Under the pieces are notes generated by a model. That model made no database searches. It worked only from the letters and a program-made list of their open reading frames with translations, and was not told the DNA's origin. This document shows positions 46,082 to 55,536 of a stretch of 64,000 bases of DNA, one piece after another (the first letter of the stretch is position 1; every line of letters begins with the position of its first letter). The stretch comes from Formosa sp. L2A11 (GTDB taxonomy: Bacteria; Bacteroidota; Bacteroidia; Flavobacteriales; Flavobacteriaceae), in assembly GCF_009796865.1 (NCBI RefSeq), contig NZ_CP047028.1, forward strand, positions 2,046,001-2,110,000. The letters run 5' to 3'. The translations under genes and the position numbers were made by a program.

Positions 46082-46290
46082 AGACCATATTGTTTTTTGT
46101 TTTCTTCTGAGTGTAACTTCTGTTTTACATGTTATGAGATAAAAGATGTATAAGTCATAATAAATATGGGTTACCTACATATAGCAATTAATAATCTTTT
46201 TGATTACGTTTTAAATTCTGTGTTTTCTTATTTGTCAATAAATAACATTTAATATATCGTAGCTGTAATACGAGATAAAATTAGCATAAT

Positions 46291-46322
46291 AAAAAAGTCT
46301 CCTTATTTAAGGAGACTTTTTT
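46291..46322. terminator. Bidirectional terminator between apt and bestrophin
   Basis: AAAAAAGTCTCCTT-attt-AAGGAGACTTTTTT, symmetric A/T tracts on both sides of the stem, between convergent genes. Confidence 0.9.
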
Positions 46323-46345
46323 ATTTATATAGAAGTATTTTTTAT

Positions 46346-47233
46346 CTAAGGATGTAAAAGTTCGTGTGTATGTTTTTTCATGTTTTCGGCCATTTTCTCA
46401 ATTGGTAAATCGTCATAATCGGTACCAAACGGATCTTCATTTGCTTCTGCAATTAATTCTAAAGACGCTAAAACATATAAAATAAAAGGGACAGCAAGAA
46501 CCACAAAATAACCTAAAGAGAACACATAGCCAATAGGAAGTGTACCTACAAATAGTGCTATAAACTTTTTTATAAACGTGCTATAAGAATGAGGAATAGG
46601 CGTGTTTTTTATGCGTTCGCAAGCTCCACAAATATTTGTTAAGCCTTCTAATTCATGATTAAGCATAAGTAACTGTTCTCCCGATATTTTATTTTCTTTA
46701 TAGAGTAAGTTGGTCTTTCTAAATATTAATGCAGCCACTTGATTAGGACCATGTTTCTTTGTGCTAAATGCATCTCCTAATTCTGGATGTTCATGATCGT
46801 CTAACATAAATGTTGTATAATCAGATCTTAAAAAAGCAAACAAACTTTGCGAATACATAGGAATTGCTTTTCTGTAAAAGTGTCGGATTGCAGTGTCATC
46901 TTCATCTAAAAGAGCATTAAGTTTTAATGCTAAATTCCGGCTCACATTGGTTAGTGCTCCCCATTGTTTTCGTGCTTCCCACCATCTGTCGTAAGCCGTA
47001 TTGGTTCTAAAAACTAATAAAAGAGATAGCGCAAAACCTAATAAACTGTGTACTATGGTAATATTGTTTACCCAACTTTTTGCAGATAAATTTAAATACT
47101 CGAGTTCGTAAAAAGCAACAGCACCTGAATATACAGCAGTTAATAATAAGTAAGGATATAGATTTCTTATGGTGTCAGACTTATGAATATAAAATACAGC
47201 CTTAAACCATTCTTTTGGGTTATATATTTCCAT
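46346..47233 (-). CDS. Bestrophin family membrane protein
   Basis: 295 residues, bestrophin/UPF0187 family: FRTNTAYDRWWEARKQWGALTNVSRNLA, GLTNICGACERIKNTPIPHSY and a C-terminal NEDPFGTDYDDLPIE, the calcium-clasp-like acidic segment of bestrophins. Pentameric anion or cation channel by family. About four membrane helices. Confidence 0.93.
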   Translation of the reverse strand: MEIYNPKEWFKAVFYIHKSDTIRNLYPYLLLTAVYSGAVAFYELEYLNLSAKSWVNNITIVHSLLGFALSLLLVFRTNTAYDRWWEARKQWGALTNVSRNLALKLNALLDEDDTAIRHFYRKAIPMYSQSLFAFLRSDYTTFMLDDHEHPELGDAFSTKKHGPNQVAALIFRKTNLLYKENKISGEQLLMLNHELEGLTNICGACERIKNTPIPHSYSTFIKKFIALFVGTLPIGYVFSLGYFVVLAVPFILYVLASLELIAEANEDPFGTDYDDLPIEKMAENMKKHTHELLHP

Positions 47234-47237
47234 TGTC

Positions 47238-47245
47238 CAAATATA
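47238..47245 (-). promoter_or_regulatory. -7 element of the bestrophin gene, leaderless candidate
   Basis: On the minus strand TATATTTG is followed by GACA and the ATG. Confidence 0.5.
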
Positions 47246-47376
47246 ATAGGATATCTTAAACTAGAGAAACTGTTTTTGCTTTCGTTTTAAAATAAATGTA
47301 ACAGAATAAAAAATTCGCTTTACGATGGTGCAAAACGGATTTTAAAATTTTGTAATAGATAGTTTATATTTGTTTT

Positions 47377-48159
47377 TTAGTCTTTAAGTAGTTTTTTAAT
47401 TTCTTTTGCAATAGTATCTACACTGTTTTCATAATTTCCGGTCGATATAAATCTGATGACACCATCTTTATCTATAATAAAGTTTTTAGGAATGTATTTT
47501 GTAGCATATTGATTCCATATGTTTTTATCTTGATCAATGCCAACATTAAAGTCAATCCCTTTGTCTTGAAGCTGAAGCATTTTTTTAGACACTTTTTCTT
47601 TTGTTTCACCACGAGAAATAGATAGAAAAACAAAATCATCATTTTTAAAAGGCTCTAAAATCTTCTCCGGTATTTCATGAAATTCTATTAAGCAAGGCGC
47701 ACACCACGTTGCCCAGAAATTTAAGAACACAACTTTGCCTTTTAAGTCCGATAGTTTTACAGACTCTCCATTAATCATTTGTACTGTAAAATCTTTAGCA
47801 ACATCATTAACGTTCAATAATAATCCTTCGTCAAAGTCCACTTTAGTTTGCTTCGGTATTGTATTCGCTTTGTTTTGATTTTCTATGCGCTGTTCTTCTG
47901 TAAACAAATCAATGCTAATAATAAACGCTCTGTCTCCAATTTTATCTCCAAATTGTGTTGCGAGTTCGTCTCTGTATTCCTGAGAAACGCCTTTATTCAT
48001 GGCTTTTATATAGCCGTTTTGGGCATATTCTCCCAGTTTTGCTTCTGTAATGATTTGGTTATTTGCAATAATAACGTATTCAGGTTTTTCAATTTTCTGC
48101 TGTTGCCCGAAACAGATAACGCCATAAAGTAAACCGATGAGTGTGAAAATATTTTTCAT
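47377..48159 (-). CDS. TlpA-like periplasmic thioredoxin-family protein
   Basis: 260 residues with a signal peptide (IFTLIGLLYGVICFGQ). The N-terminal domain (about 20-115) is of unknown type. The C-terminal TlpA/ResA-like domain has FLNFWATWCAPCLIEFHEIP with redox CxxC and a cis-Pro region YIPKNFIIDKDG. Probably a periplasmic disulfide reductase. Confidence 0.9.
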   Translation of the reverse strand: MKNIFTLIGLLYGVICFGQQQKIEKPEYVIIANNQIITEAKLGEYAQNGYIKAMNKGVSQEYRDELATQFGDKIGDRAFIISIDLFTEEQRIENQNKANTIPKQTKVDFDEGLLLNVNDVAKDFTVQMINGESVKLSDLKGKVVFLNFWATWCAPCLIEFHEIPEKILEPFKNDDFVFLSISRGETKEKVSKKMLQLQDKGIDFNVGIDQDKNIWNQYATKYIPKNFIIDKDGVIRFISTGNYENSVDTIAKEIKKLLKD

Positions 48160-48186
48160 ATTGTTTTAAATCTAAGTTTTATCTTA

Positions 48187-48371
48187 TTTAAGACTCACCT
48201 CTATAGCGCTGTCTTTAGCATCTTCGCCATATTTTTCTATTGCTTTCTCATCTTTTTAAGATATTCATCTTTGCAATAGTATTGGGTTCTATTATGTCTA
48301 GTTTAGATCTTAATTCGATTTTTGATTGATGAGTAAACACATAAGTTGTTATTTCGTTTAGAGAAAATTGG
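48187..48371 (-). pseudogene. Decayed duplicate of the BlaR1 C-terminal tail
   Basis: Immediately downstream of blaR1. One frame reads LDIIEPNTIAKMNILK, and after a frameshift near 48257 another reads DEKAIEKYGEDAKDSAIEVSLK-stop. These line up with blaR1 residues NIDPNSIEQINVLK and DVKATEKYGEEGKYGVIEIILK. A former paralogous tail or second gene end. Confidence 0.6.
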
Positions 48372-49994
48372 TTATTTTAAAATAATTTCTATTACGCCAT
48401 ATTTTCCTTCTTCGCCATATTTTTCTGTTGCTTTTACGTCTTTTAAAACATTTATTTGTTCAATAGAATTTGGGTCTATGTTTTCCACTTCTTCTTTTGT
48501 AGATTGCTTTCCGTTTACAAGGACTAGAGGTTCTTCGTTTTCATTACTTCTAAAATGAACAGTGCTACTTTCTGAATTATCATTAGTGTTTTCTTCTATT
48601 TCATCTAATGTTTCTGTAGATTCAACTTCAGTCATTTCAATATTCCATTTAGATTCTTCAGTAGTTTTTTGAGCTGTTTTCACATCATCACTAATAAACA
48701 TAATATCATTGTCTTCCTTATTAGAATTGTCTCCAGAAGATTTAATAACAATACTCGACCCGTCACTAGTTGGGATTATAAATGAATTTTTATTATTAGT
48801 GGTAACTTTAGATGCGTTTTTAGACGAGGTAAACATCACTTCTGGGGTTTCCTTAACAACCTGTATGCTCAGTGATTTTTCTTCATTTTTATATGAAATT
48901 AGTATAGGAGAGATAGGCGTATTAGAATCTGTTTTATAGTTTATTTCTTCTACTTCTGATTTTCCATTTATTGAAATAGCAATAATTTCGTTAGATGCAT
49001 TACGTTTTACATCTGTAATTTCTAAATCTACATTCATTCTTAGAAACATCTTTTTAAAAGTTTCTAAGTCTGCATCAGTTTTGTTTTTAGTGATTAGGGT
49101 TTTTAATTCCGATTTAATTGTAACAGTTTCAGATTCTGTATTTTGGTCCTGTGCATATACTGTTTTTGTGTTAAAACTCATAATAAAAGCCAGAAGTAAT
49201 GGTGCAATAACGGCATATTTAAAAGCGTGGACAGATTTAGATTTAGATGTATTTAACATAAGAATGCGTTTTTTGATTAATGAATTATAAAAATTAGTTG
49301 TAAGTGCCATTTGATGACTAGGTACTAATGTTTTTAATAATACCTTTTGATATGTTTTAGATGAAGATTGTTGTGCTATAGATTTAGAATCTGCAATAAA
49401 TTCTAAATTCTGAATGAGTGCTTTTTTATAGAGCCAAATTATTGGGTTACACCAAAAGATAATTGTTGCTATTTTGGAAAGTAATATATCTATAGAATGA
49501 TATTGAGATGCGTGTATTTTTTCGTGGTTTAAAATATGAGTCAGTTCTGTTTCATTAAACTGACTAGGATTGTAAACGATATGTTTAAAAAATGAAAAGG
49601 GAGAGATTTCTTTCTGGGTTTCACTAATTTTGAATCCGTTGTCTTGTGTTGTGGCTTCTGATTTAAAAAAGGATCTCAAAGATAAGATCTCAATACAAAA
49701 ACGTACTAGAAAAAATATAACACCTAATCCATATAAAACAGATGCTAATCTCATCCAATTAAATATTATCGTTTCTTCTGTGCTTTCTACAGTTGCAAAA
49801 TCGTTTATATTGAATTGTATTGGTGTTTCGTTTACATATATTGGAATAATAATAAAGGGGAGTAGTCCTGATATTAGTAATCCAGAAAGTAAAAACCAAC
49901 GATTAGCATTAAAGAAGGTTTCTTTTTGTAGTAACAGGATATAACAAAAGTAGAAGATGCACAAAACAGCCGATGCTTTTATAAAATATTCCAT
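48372..49994 (-). CDS. BlaR1-type M56 metallopeptidase with TonB-plug-like tail
   Basis: 540 residues. Four membrane helices (about 5-21, 34-54, 82-104, 260-277) surround the zinc site H157-E-K-I-H161 and the EFIADSKS helix of BlaR1/MecR1 peptidases. Instead of a penicillin-binding sensor, the periplasmic C-terminus is a charged linker ending in LVLVNGKQSTKEEV...ENIDPNSIEQINVLKDVKATEKYGEEG, which resembles the plug-type motif of TonB-dependent receptors. Downstream of blaI by 2 bases. Signals by cleaving the repressor; the inducer is unknown. Confidence 0.88.
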   Translation of the reverse strand: MEYFIKASAVLCIFYFCYILLLQKETFFNANRWFLLSGLLISGLLPFIIIPIYVNETPIQFNINDFATVESTEETIIFNWMRLASVLYGLGVIFFLVRFCIEILSLRSFFKSEATTQDNGFKISETQKEISPFSFFKHIVYNPSQFNETELTHILNHEKIHASQYHSIDILLSKIATIIFWCNPIIWLYKKALIQNLEFIADSKSIAQQSSSKTYQKVLLKTLVPSHQMALTTNFYNSLIKKRILMLNTSKSKSVHAFKYAVIAPLLLAFIMSFNTKTVYAQDQNTESETVTIKSELKTLITKNKTDADLETFKKMFLRMNVDLEITDVKRNASNEIIAISINGKSEVEEINYKTDSNTPISPILISYKNEEKSLSIQVVKETPEVMFTSSKNASKVTTNNKNSFIIPTSDGSSIVIKSSGDNSNKEDNDIMFISDDVKTAQKTTEESKWNIEMTEVESTETLDEIEENTNDNSESSTVHFRSNENEEPLVLVNGKQSTKEEVENIDPNSIEQINVLKDVKATEKYGEEGKYGVIEIILK

Positions 49995-49996
49995 AC

Positions 49997-50356
49997 TTAT
50001 TTGTTTTGTTCTATCACGTTAATAATCTCTTTCAATTCTTCAACACTTATTTTTTCTTCCTTGGCAAAGAATGAGACCACATTTTTATAAGAGCTATTAA
50101 AATAGTTTTCTATGGCAGAACTCATAAAGCGTTTTCTGTAGGCTTCTTTAGTTATAATAGGGAAGTATTGGTGTGTTTTTCCGTAAGCAGTATATCCAAC
50201 ATATCCTTTTTCTTCTAAATGTCTTATTATGGTAGATAAAGTATTGTAGTGAGGTTTGTCTTCTTGGATTTCTTCTAGTACATCTTTTACAAAAGCTTTT
50301 TCTAACTTCCATAAAATGTGCATGATTTCTTCTTCCTTGTTTGTTAGTTTTTGCAT
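49997..50356 (-). CDS. BlaI/MecI/CopY-family repressor
   Basis: 119 residues. Winged helix: LTNKEEEIMHILWKLEKAFVKDVLEEI...YNTLSTIIRHLEEKGYVGYTAYGKTHQYFP, then a dimerisation helix. Cognate of the M56 peptidase encoded next. Two operator-like dyads overlap its own promoter, so it is autoregulated by inference. Confidence 0.94.
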   Translation of the reverse strand: MQKLTNKEEEIMHILWKLEKAFVKDVLEEIQEDKPHYNTLSTIIRHLEEKGYVGYTAYGKTHQYFPIITKEAYRKRFMSSAIENYFNSSYKNVVSFFAKEEKISVEELKEIINVIEQNK

Positions 50357-50394
50357 AGATCTAATGATTTGAATTTAAACTGAATCAAATATAT

Positions 50395-50430
50395 AACTAT
50401 TTTTATAGTTTCAAAACTATATTTTTAGTT
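50395..50430 (-). promoter_or_regulatory. Two BlaI-type operators over the blaI promoter
   Basis: Dyad 1 is AACTAT-TTTT-ATAGTT (50395-50410), perfect. Dyad 2 is AACTA-N6-TAGTT (50415-50430). Centres are 20 bases apart, two helical turns. On the gene strand, TTTTG (-33 type) lies in dyad 2 and TATATTTG (-7) abuts dyad 1. Confidence 0.65.
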
Positions 50431-50539
50431 TTATAACGTTTTTTGTAGTTTTTAGCTTTTAAAATATTTCAGTTGAAATATTAAAAGCCTTAAATTATTT
50501 ATTTTTTCTGTAGTATATTCGCGTAAAATAAATTGCATT

Positions 50540-51484
50540 ATGAGTATTGTTTGGGTTGTTTTAGGGTTATTGTTACTTGTAGTAGGTGGGGAGTTTTTAG
50601 TTCGCGCTTCTGTAGCATTATCTTTTAAATTGAAAATCTCAAAATTAGTAATCGGAATGACGGTGGTGTCTTTTGCTACTTCTGCTCCAGAGCTTTTAGT
50701 GAGTTTACAGGCGGCCTTAGATGGTGCTCCAGATATTGCTTTAGGTAACGTAATTGGATCTAATATTGCAAACATTGGTTTGGTTCTAGGAATTACAGCA
50801 ATTATATCTCCGTTAACTGTAGATAGAGGTTTCTATAAGCTAAATTGGCCAGTTATGATGCTTATGTCTGTCGTGCTTTATTTCTTTTTAAGAAGTGGGT
50901 TGGTATTAGATTTTTGGGAAGGTGCAGCACTTTTTACATCATTAGTAATTTTCTTAGTGGTTTTAATACGAAACTCTGCTAAAGACGATTTAGCTGTAGA
51001 TGAATTGGATGATGATTTAGAAAAAACATCAAATTTTAAAATGATTTTGTGGTTACTTATAGGTGCCGCAGCATTATACTTTGGTAGTGAATGGTTAGTA
51101 AATGGCGCGATAGATTTAGCGACATCTTTAGGTGTAAGCGAACGTGTTATTTCTGTAACTATGGTTGCTATTGGTACAAGTGTTCCGGAATTGGCAGCAT
51201 CTGTTATTGCTGCTCTTAAAAAAGAAAAAGCAATTTCGTTAGGGAATTTAATTGGATCTAATATTTTTAATATTGCATGTGTACTTGGTTTAACGTCAAT
51301 GATTGAGCCTATAAAAGTGATGAGTTCTGAAATACTAACTTCAGATATTTTCTGGATGCTAGGTTTTTCTGCAGTACTTATTCCGTTGGTATTCTTACCA
51401 AAACAATTTGTGTTGGGGCGTTATAAAGGGGCTATAATATTTATCGCTTATGCTATATTTTTAGTAACCACATTTACTAAGTAG
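50540..51484 (+). CDS. Calcium/sodium antiporter (CaCA family, YrbG-like)
   Basis: 314 residues, about ten membrane helices in two inverted halves. The alpha repeats are SFATSAPELLVSLQAALDG...LGNVIGSNIANI and AIGTSVPELAASVIAALKK...LGNLIGSNIFNI, with the ion-binding Glu in each. Inner membrane. Confidence 0.95.
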   Translation: MSIVWVVLGLLLLVVGGEFLVRASVALSFKLKISKLVIGMTVVSFATSAPELLVSLQAALDGAPDIALGNVIGSNIANIGLVLGITAIISPLTVDRGFYKLNWPVMMLMSVVLYFFLRSGLVLDFWEGAALFTSLVIFLVVLIRNSAKDDLAVDELDDDLEKTSNFKMILWLLIGAAALYFGSEWLVNGAIDLATSLGVSERVISVTMVAIGTSVPELAASVIAALKKEKAISLGNLIGSNIFNIACVLGLTSMIEPIKVMSSEILTSDIFWMLGFSAVLIPLVFLPKQFVLGRYKGAIIFIAYAIFLVTTFTK

Positions 51485-51716
51485 TAAAACTTGTAACTTA
51501 AATACTTATAGGTGAAGTAACAGCCTTAGTAAAGTTGTTTTTTATGAAGAGAAGATGTGAGTACTTGCAGTAATATTAAACTGAAAGCATTCTAAAGTTT
51601 AAATCTAATTATAGAATCCTAGTTGTAATTTAGTTGTTTCTATTCTATAGGGATAATTTGGAACAGCGTGGATGTAGTTGTTCTAATTTGAGAAAGTTTA
51701 TTAAAGTCAAAAACAT

Positions 51717-51752
51717 AAAAAAACCGTTTAGAATTAAATCTAAACGGTTTTT
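51717..51752. terminator. Bidirectional terminator between the antiporter and GSII
   Basis: AAAAAACCGTTTAGA-attaaa-TCTAAACGGTTTTTT between convergent genes. The rest of the 292-base gap shows no gene. Confidence 0.9.
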
Positions 51753-51776
51753 TATTAATATAAATTAACTTAAAAA

Positions 51777-52799
51777 TTAAATTTTTGCAGATTTAACTGT
51801 TTTCACAATTCTTGCAGCAATCTTGTATGGATCTGCGTTTGAAGCAGGACGTCTATCTTCTAACCATCCTTTCCAGCCTTTTTCGACTGCAATTAATGGA
51901 ATACGAATAGAAGCTCCTCTGTCTGAGATTCCCCAAGAGAAATCTGTAATAGAAGCAGTTTCATGTAATCCTGTTAAACGTTGGTCGTTAAACTCTCCGT
52001 AAACAGCAATATGTTCTTTTACAACAGGTCTGAAAGCTTCGCATATTGCAGCGTAAGTTTCTTTATCTCCACAAGTTCTTAAAATATTGTTAGAGAAGTT
52101 AGCATGCATACCAGAACCATTCCAATCCATATCTTTTCCTAATGGTTTTGGGTGATACTCTATGTAGTAACCGTATTTTTCAGTTAAACGATCTAATAAA
52201 TATCTTGAAATCCATAATTCGTCTCCTGCTAATTTAGCACCTTTTGCGAATAATTGGTATTCCCATTGTCCAGAAGCAACCTCTTGGTTAATTCCTTCAA
52301 AGTTTAATCCAGCATCGATACATAAATCTGCATGTTCTTCTACGAAATCTCTTCCGTGTGTGTTTTTACCACCTACAGAACAGTAATACATACCTTGTGG
52401 AGCAGGATAACCACCAATAGGGAAACCTAAAGGTAATTGTGTTTTGGTATCCATTATAAAATATTCTTGTTCAAAACCGAACCAGAAATCATTATCATCG
52501 TCATCAATTGTGGCTCTACCATTAGATTCGTGTGGAGTTCCATCTGCATTCATTACTTCAGTCATTACTAACCATCCGTTAATACGATCTGGATCTGGAT
52601 AAATTGCAACAGGAACTAATAAACAGTCTGAAGATCCTCCTTCTGCTTGTCTTGTTGAAGAACCATCGAAAGACCAGTTTCCTACTTCTTCTAGGGTTCC
52701 TTTAAAATCTTCGTGTTCTTCTACTTTTGTTTTACTTCTTAGGTTTTGAGTTGGAAAGTACCCATCTAACCAAAGGTACTCTAATTTAATCTTGGCCAT
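51777..52799 (-). CDS. Glutamine synthetase type II
   Basis: 340 residues, the short eukaryote-like GSII. ATP-dependent glutamate plus ammonium to glutamine. Typical segments: YLWLDGYF, WSFDGSST, GFEQEYFIMD, GINQEVASGQWEYQ, GSGMHANFS and SWGISDRGASIRIP. Divergent from GSIII; the two share a 192-base control region. Assimilates the ammonium formed by NirBD. Confidence 0.94.
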   Translation of the reverse strand: MAKIKLEYLWLDGYFPTQNLRSKTKVEEHEDFKGTLEEVGNWSFDGSSTRQAEGGSSDCLLVPVAIYPDPDRINGWLVMTEVMNADGTPHESNGRATIDDDDNDFWFGFEQEYFIMDTKTQLPLGFPIGGYPAPQGMYYCSVGGKNTHGRDFVEEHADLCIDAGLNFEGINQEVASGQWEYQLFAKGAKLAGDELWISRYLLDRLTEKYGYYIEYHPKPLGKDMDWNGSGMHANFSNNILRTCGDKETYAAICEAFRPVVKEHIAVYGEFNDQRLTGLHETASITDFSWGISDRGASIRIPLIAVEKGWKGWLEDRRPASNADPYKIAARIVKTVKSAKI

Positions 52800-52832
52800 A
52801 ATTTATCAAATAATAGTTGTTAATGTCACTAA

Positions 52833-52973
52833 CAAATATAAATTATTTTTCGACTTACCGGACAAAATTCAGGGGTCTATTCAATATTTTTGCGATATTA
52901 TTAGTTAACCCCTGTCTTTTTAAGGGGTATTTGCTTTATGTGTTAAGAATGAGAGGTGAAATTTTTATATTTG
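52833..52973. promoter_or_regulatory. Divergent GSII/GSIII control region
   Basis: GSII: -7 TATATTTG at 52833-52840 and -33 TTTTG at 52863-52867 (minus strand, 22-base spacing). GSIII: -7 TATATTTG at 52966-52973. Between them are CAGGGGT (52870), ACCCCTG (52908-52914) and AGGGGT (52923-52928). The middle element is complementary to both others, so three half-sites for a shared regulator are likely. Confidence 0.5.
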
Positions 52974-52991
52974 TAAAAAAAAACAAAGGAA

Positions 52992-55178
52992 ATGGCAATA
53001 TTAAGATTTCATGCTTTAAAACAAACTCTTGAAAGAGTGCCTATTTATATAGAAGAAAAAGAAAGACGATCTAGCATTTTTGGATCTAATGTTTTTAATG
53101 AATCGACTATGCGTCAGTACTTAACGAAGTCTGCTTTTACAGAAGTCATGGATGCTGTTTTAAAAGGAACTAAAATAGATCGTTTAGTCGCAGACCATAT
53201 TTCTACAGGAATGAAGGAGTGGGCCATTTCTAAAGGTGCAACTCATTATACGCATTGGTTTCAGCCTTTAACAGGAGCAACCGCAGAGAAACATGATGCC
53301 TTTTTTGATACCATAGGTGAAGGTGCTGCAATTGAGAAATTTGGAGGCGGAGAATTGGTGCAACAAGAACCTGATGCGTCTAGTTTTCCGAACGGTGGAA
53401 TTAGAAATATGTTTGAAGCACGAGGCTATACGGCTTGGGATCCTACTTCGCCTGCATTTATATACGGAACAACACTTTGTATTCCAACTGTATTTGTGTC
53501 TTACACAGGTGAGGCCTTAGATTATAAAACACCACTTTTAAGAGCATTACAAGCTGTAGATAGTGCGGCCGTTGCGGTGTGTAAATATTTTGATAAGAAT
53601 GTGAAAAAGGTAAATGCGTCCTTAGGTTGGGAGCAAGAGTACTTTTTAATAGATAAAGCTTTGGTTGCATCTCGTCCAGATATTGTTGCTACTGGGAGAA
53701 CGTTGTTAGGGCATTCTTCTGCTAAAGGGCAACAGTTAGACGATCATTATTTTGGGACTATACCAAACCGAGCGATGTCTTTTATGCGAGATTTAGAACA
53801 TGAATGTATGTTGTTAGGGATTCCTGCAAAAACCCGTCATAACGAAGTGGCTCCCAATCAATTCGAGTTAGCTCCAATTTTTGAAGAAGCTAATTTAGCT
53901 GTAGACCATAATTCATTATTAATGGATTTAATGCATAAGATTGCAGAGCGTCATCATTTTAAAGTATTATTTCACGAAAAACCTTTTGCTGGTGTAAATG
54001 GTTCTGGTAAACATAATAATTGGAGCTTAAGCACAGATACTGGAGTAAATTTATTAGCGCCAGGAAAAACGCCAATGAGTAATCTTCAGTTTCTTACATT
54101 TTTTATAAATACAATAAAAGCTGTTAACGATAATGAAGAATTATTAAGAGCAGCTATAGCGTCTGCAAGTAACGATCACAGGTTAGGAGCTAATGAGGCG
54201 CCTCCAGCAATAATATCTGTTTTTATAGGAGATCAATTAACTAAAGTGTTAAGTGAGCTTAAAAATGTAACTAGCGGAAAATTATCGCCAGAAGAAAAAA
54301 CAGAGCTCAAACTAAACGTTGTTGGTAAGATTCCTGAAATCATGTTAGATAATACAGATAGAAACAGAACGTCTCCGTTTGCATTTACAGGTAATAAGTT
54401 TGAATTTAGAGCGGTAGGTTCTAAAGCAAATTGCGCAAACCCAATGACGGTTTTAAATTCTATTGTAGCCAGACAGCTTATAGATTTTAAGAGCGAAGTA
54501 GACGTCCTTATTGAGAAAAAGGAAATGAAAAAGGACGATGCCGTTTTTAATGTATTGAGGGAATATATTAAAAAATCGAAAAATATTCTTTTTGAAGGTA
54601 ATGGTTATGGAGACGCTTGGGAAAAAGAAGCAAAAAAACGCGGATTAAGTAATAATAAGTCTACTCCTGAAGCTTTAAAAGTACGAGTGTCTAAAAAAGT
54701 AATAGACTTGTTCGATGGCTTAGGTGTAATGAATAGGGTAGAGTCTGAGGCGCGTTACGAAATAGAAATGGATGAGTATGTACATCGTATAGAGTTAGAA
54801 GGGCGTGTACTTAGTGATATTGCTAAAAGTAGAATAGTGCCTACTGCTGTGCGTTATCAAAATGTTTTAATTGAAAACGTAAAAGGTTTAAAAGATATTT
54901 ATGGAGCGTCTTTTAAAAAAATGGCTAAAGAACAACTTTTATTAATAGAAGATATATCTAAACATATAGAGGCAATAAACTCCAATGTAACTAAGATGAC
55001 GGAAGAACGTAGATCTGCAAATCAGGAAGAAGATGTTGAGAAGAAAGCATTAGCCTATTTCTATAAGGTAATCCCTATGTTTTCTGAGATACGTTGCCAT
55101 TGCGATAAGTTAGAGTTATTGGTAGACGATGAGCTTTGGCCGTTAACTAAGTATAGAGAACTGCTTTTTACGAATTAA
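52992..55178 (+). CDS. glnN: Glutamine synthetase type III
   Basis: 728 residues, the normal length of GSIII. Features: STMRQYLTKSAF, THYTHWFQPLTGATAEKHDAF, GWEQEYFLID, PNRAMSFMRDLEHE, APNQFELAPIFEEAN, HEKPFAGVNGSGKHNNWS and RNRTSPFAFTGNKFEFRAVGS. Forms a double-ring dodecamer by family. Beside the divergent GSII it gives the cell two unrelated ammonium-assimilating enzymes. Confidence 0.96.
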   Translation: MAILRFHALKQTLERVPIYIEEKERRSSIFGSNVFNESTMRQYLTKSAFTEVMDAVLKGTKIDRLVADHISTGMKEWAISKGATHYTHWFQPLTGATAEKHDAFFDTIGEGAAIEKFGGGELVQQEPDASSFPNGGIRNMFEARGYTAWDPTSPAFIYGTTLCIPTVFVSYTGEALDYKTPLLRALQAVDSAAVAVCKYFDKNVKKVNASLGWEQEYFLIDKALVASRPDIVATGRTLLGHSSAKGQQLDDHYFGTIPNRAMSFMRDLEHECMLLGIPAKTRHNEVAPNQFELAPIFEEANLAVDHNSLLMDLMHKIAERHHFKVLFHEKPFAGVNGSGKHNNWSLSTDTGVNLLAPGKTPMSNLQFLTFFINTIKAVNDNEELLRAAIASASNDHRLGANEAPPAIISVFIGDQLTKVLSELKNVTSGKLSPEEKTELKLNVVGKIPEIMLDNTDRNRTSPFAFTGNKFEFRAVGSKANCANPMTVLNSIVARQLIDFKSEVDVLIEKKEMKKDDAVFNVLREYIKKSKNILFEGNGYGDAWEKEAKKRGLSNNKSTPEALKVRVSKKVIDLFDGLGVMNRVESEARYEIEMDEYVHRIELEGRVLSDIAKSRIVPTAVRYQNVLIENVKGLKDIYGASFKKMAKEQLLLIEDISKHIEAINSNVTKMTEERRSANQEEDVEKKALAYFYKVIPMFSEIRCHCDKLELLVDDELWPLTKYRELLFTN

Positions 55179-55185
55179 ACGGACT

Positions 55186-55225
55186 AATTATACTTAGTTT
55201 TATAAAATTATACTTAGTATTATAA
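55186..55225. repeat. Tandem 20-bp repeat downstream of GSIII
   Basis: Two adjoining units, AATTATACTTAGTTTTATAA and AATTATACTTAGTATTATAA (one difference), starting 8 bases after the GSIII stop. Each has the TACTTA half of the nitrate dyad. The remainder of the gap to 55536 shows no gene other than the -7 element TATATTTG at 55501. Confidence 0.6.
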
Positions 55226-55536
55226 TAAGGACTTCTGTTAATTAATTGGATAGCCTTTTTATAGACTAAGTATTTTTAGCTTTTTTACCTCTTGTTTTTA
55301 TACTTTAAATGTGTTTTTGTTGTTTTTTTTTGAGTTTTTGTAATCCTTTACTTTTAGTAAAGAAAGTTAAAACTTACAGTTTACTTGTGCTTTTACATCA
55401 GAATTGTGCTTTTTATCTGACATAAATGTGAGTTGTCGAAAACACGGGTAAATGATGTTAATTAGATGCCTATGGTTAAGTTTATTGTAGATATATATCA
55501 TATATTTGTACCGCTATTAATCTATACAATTTAATT

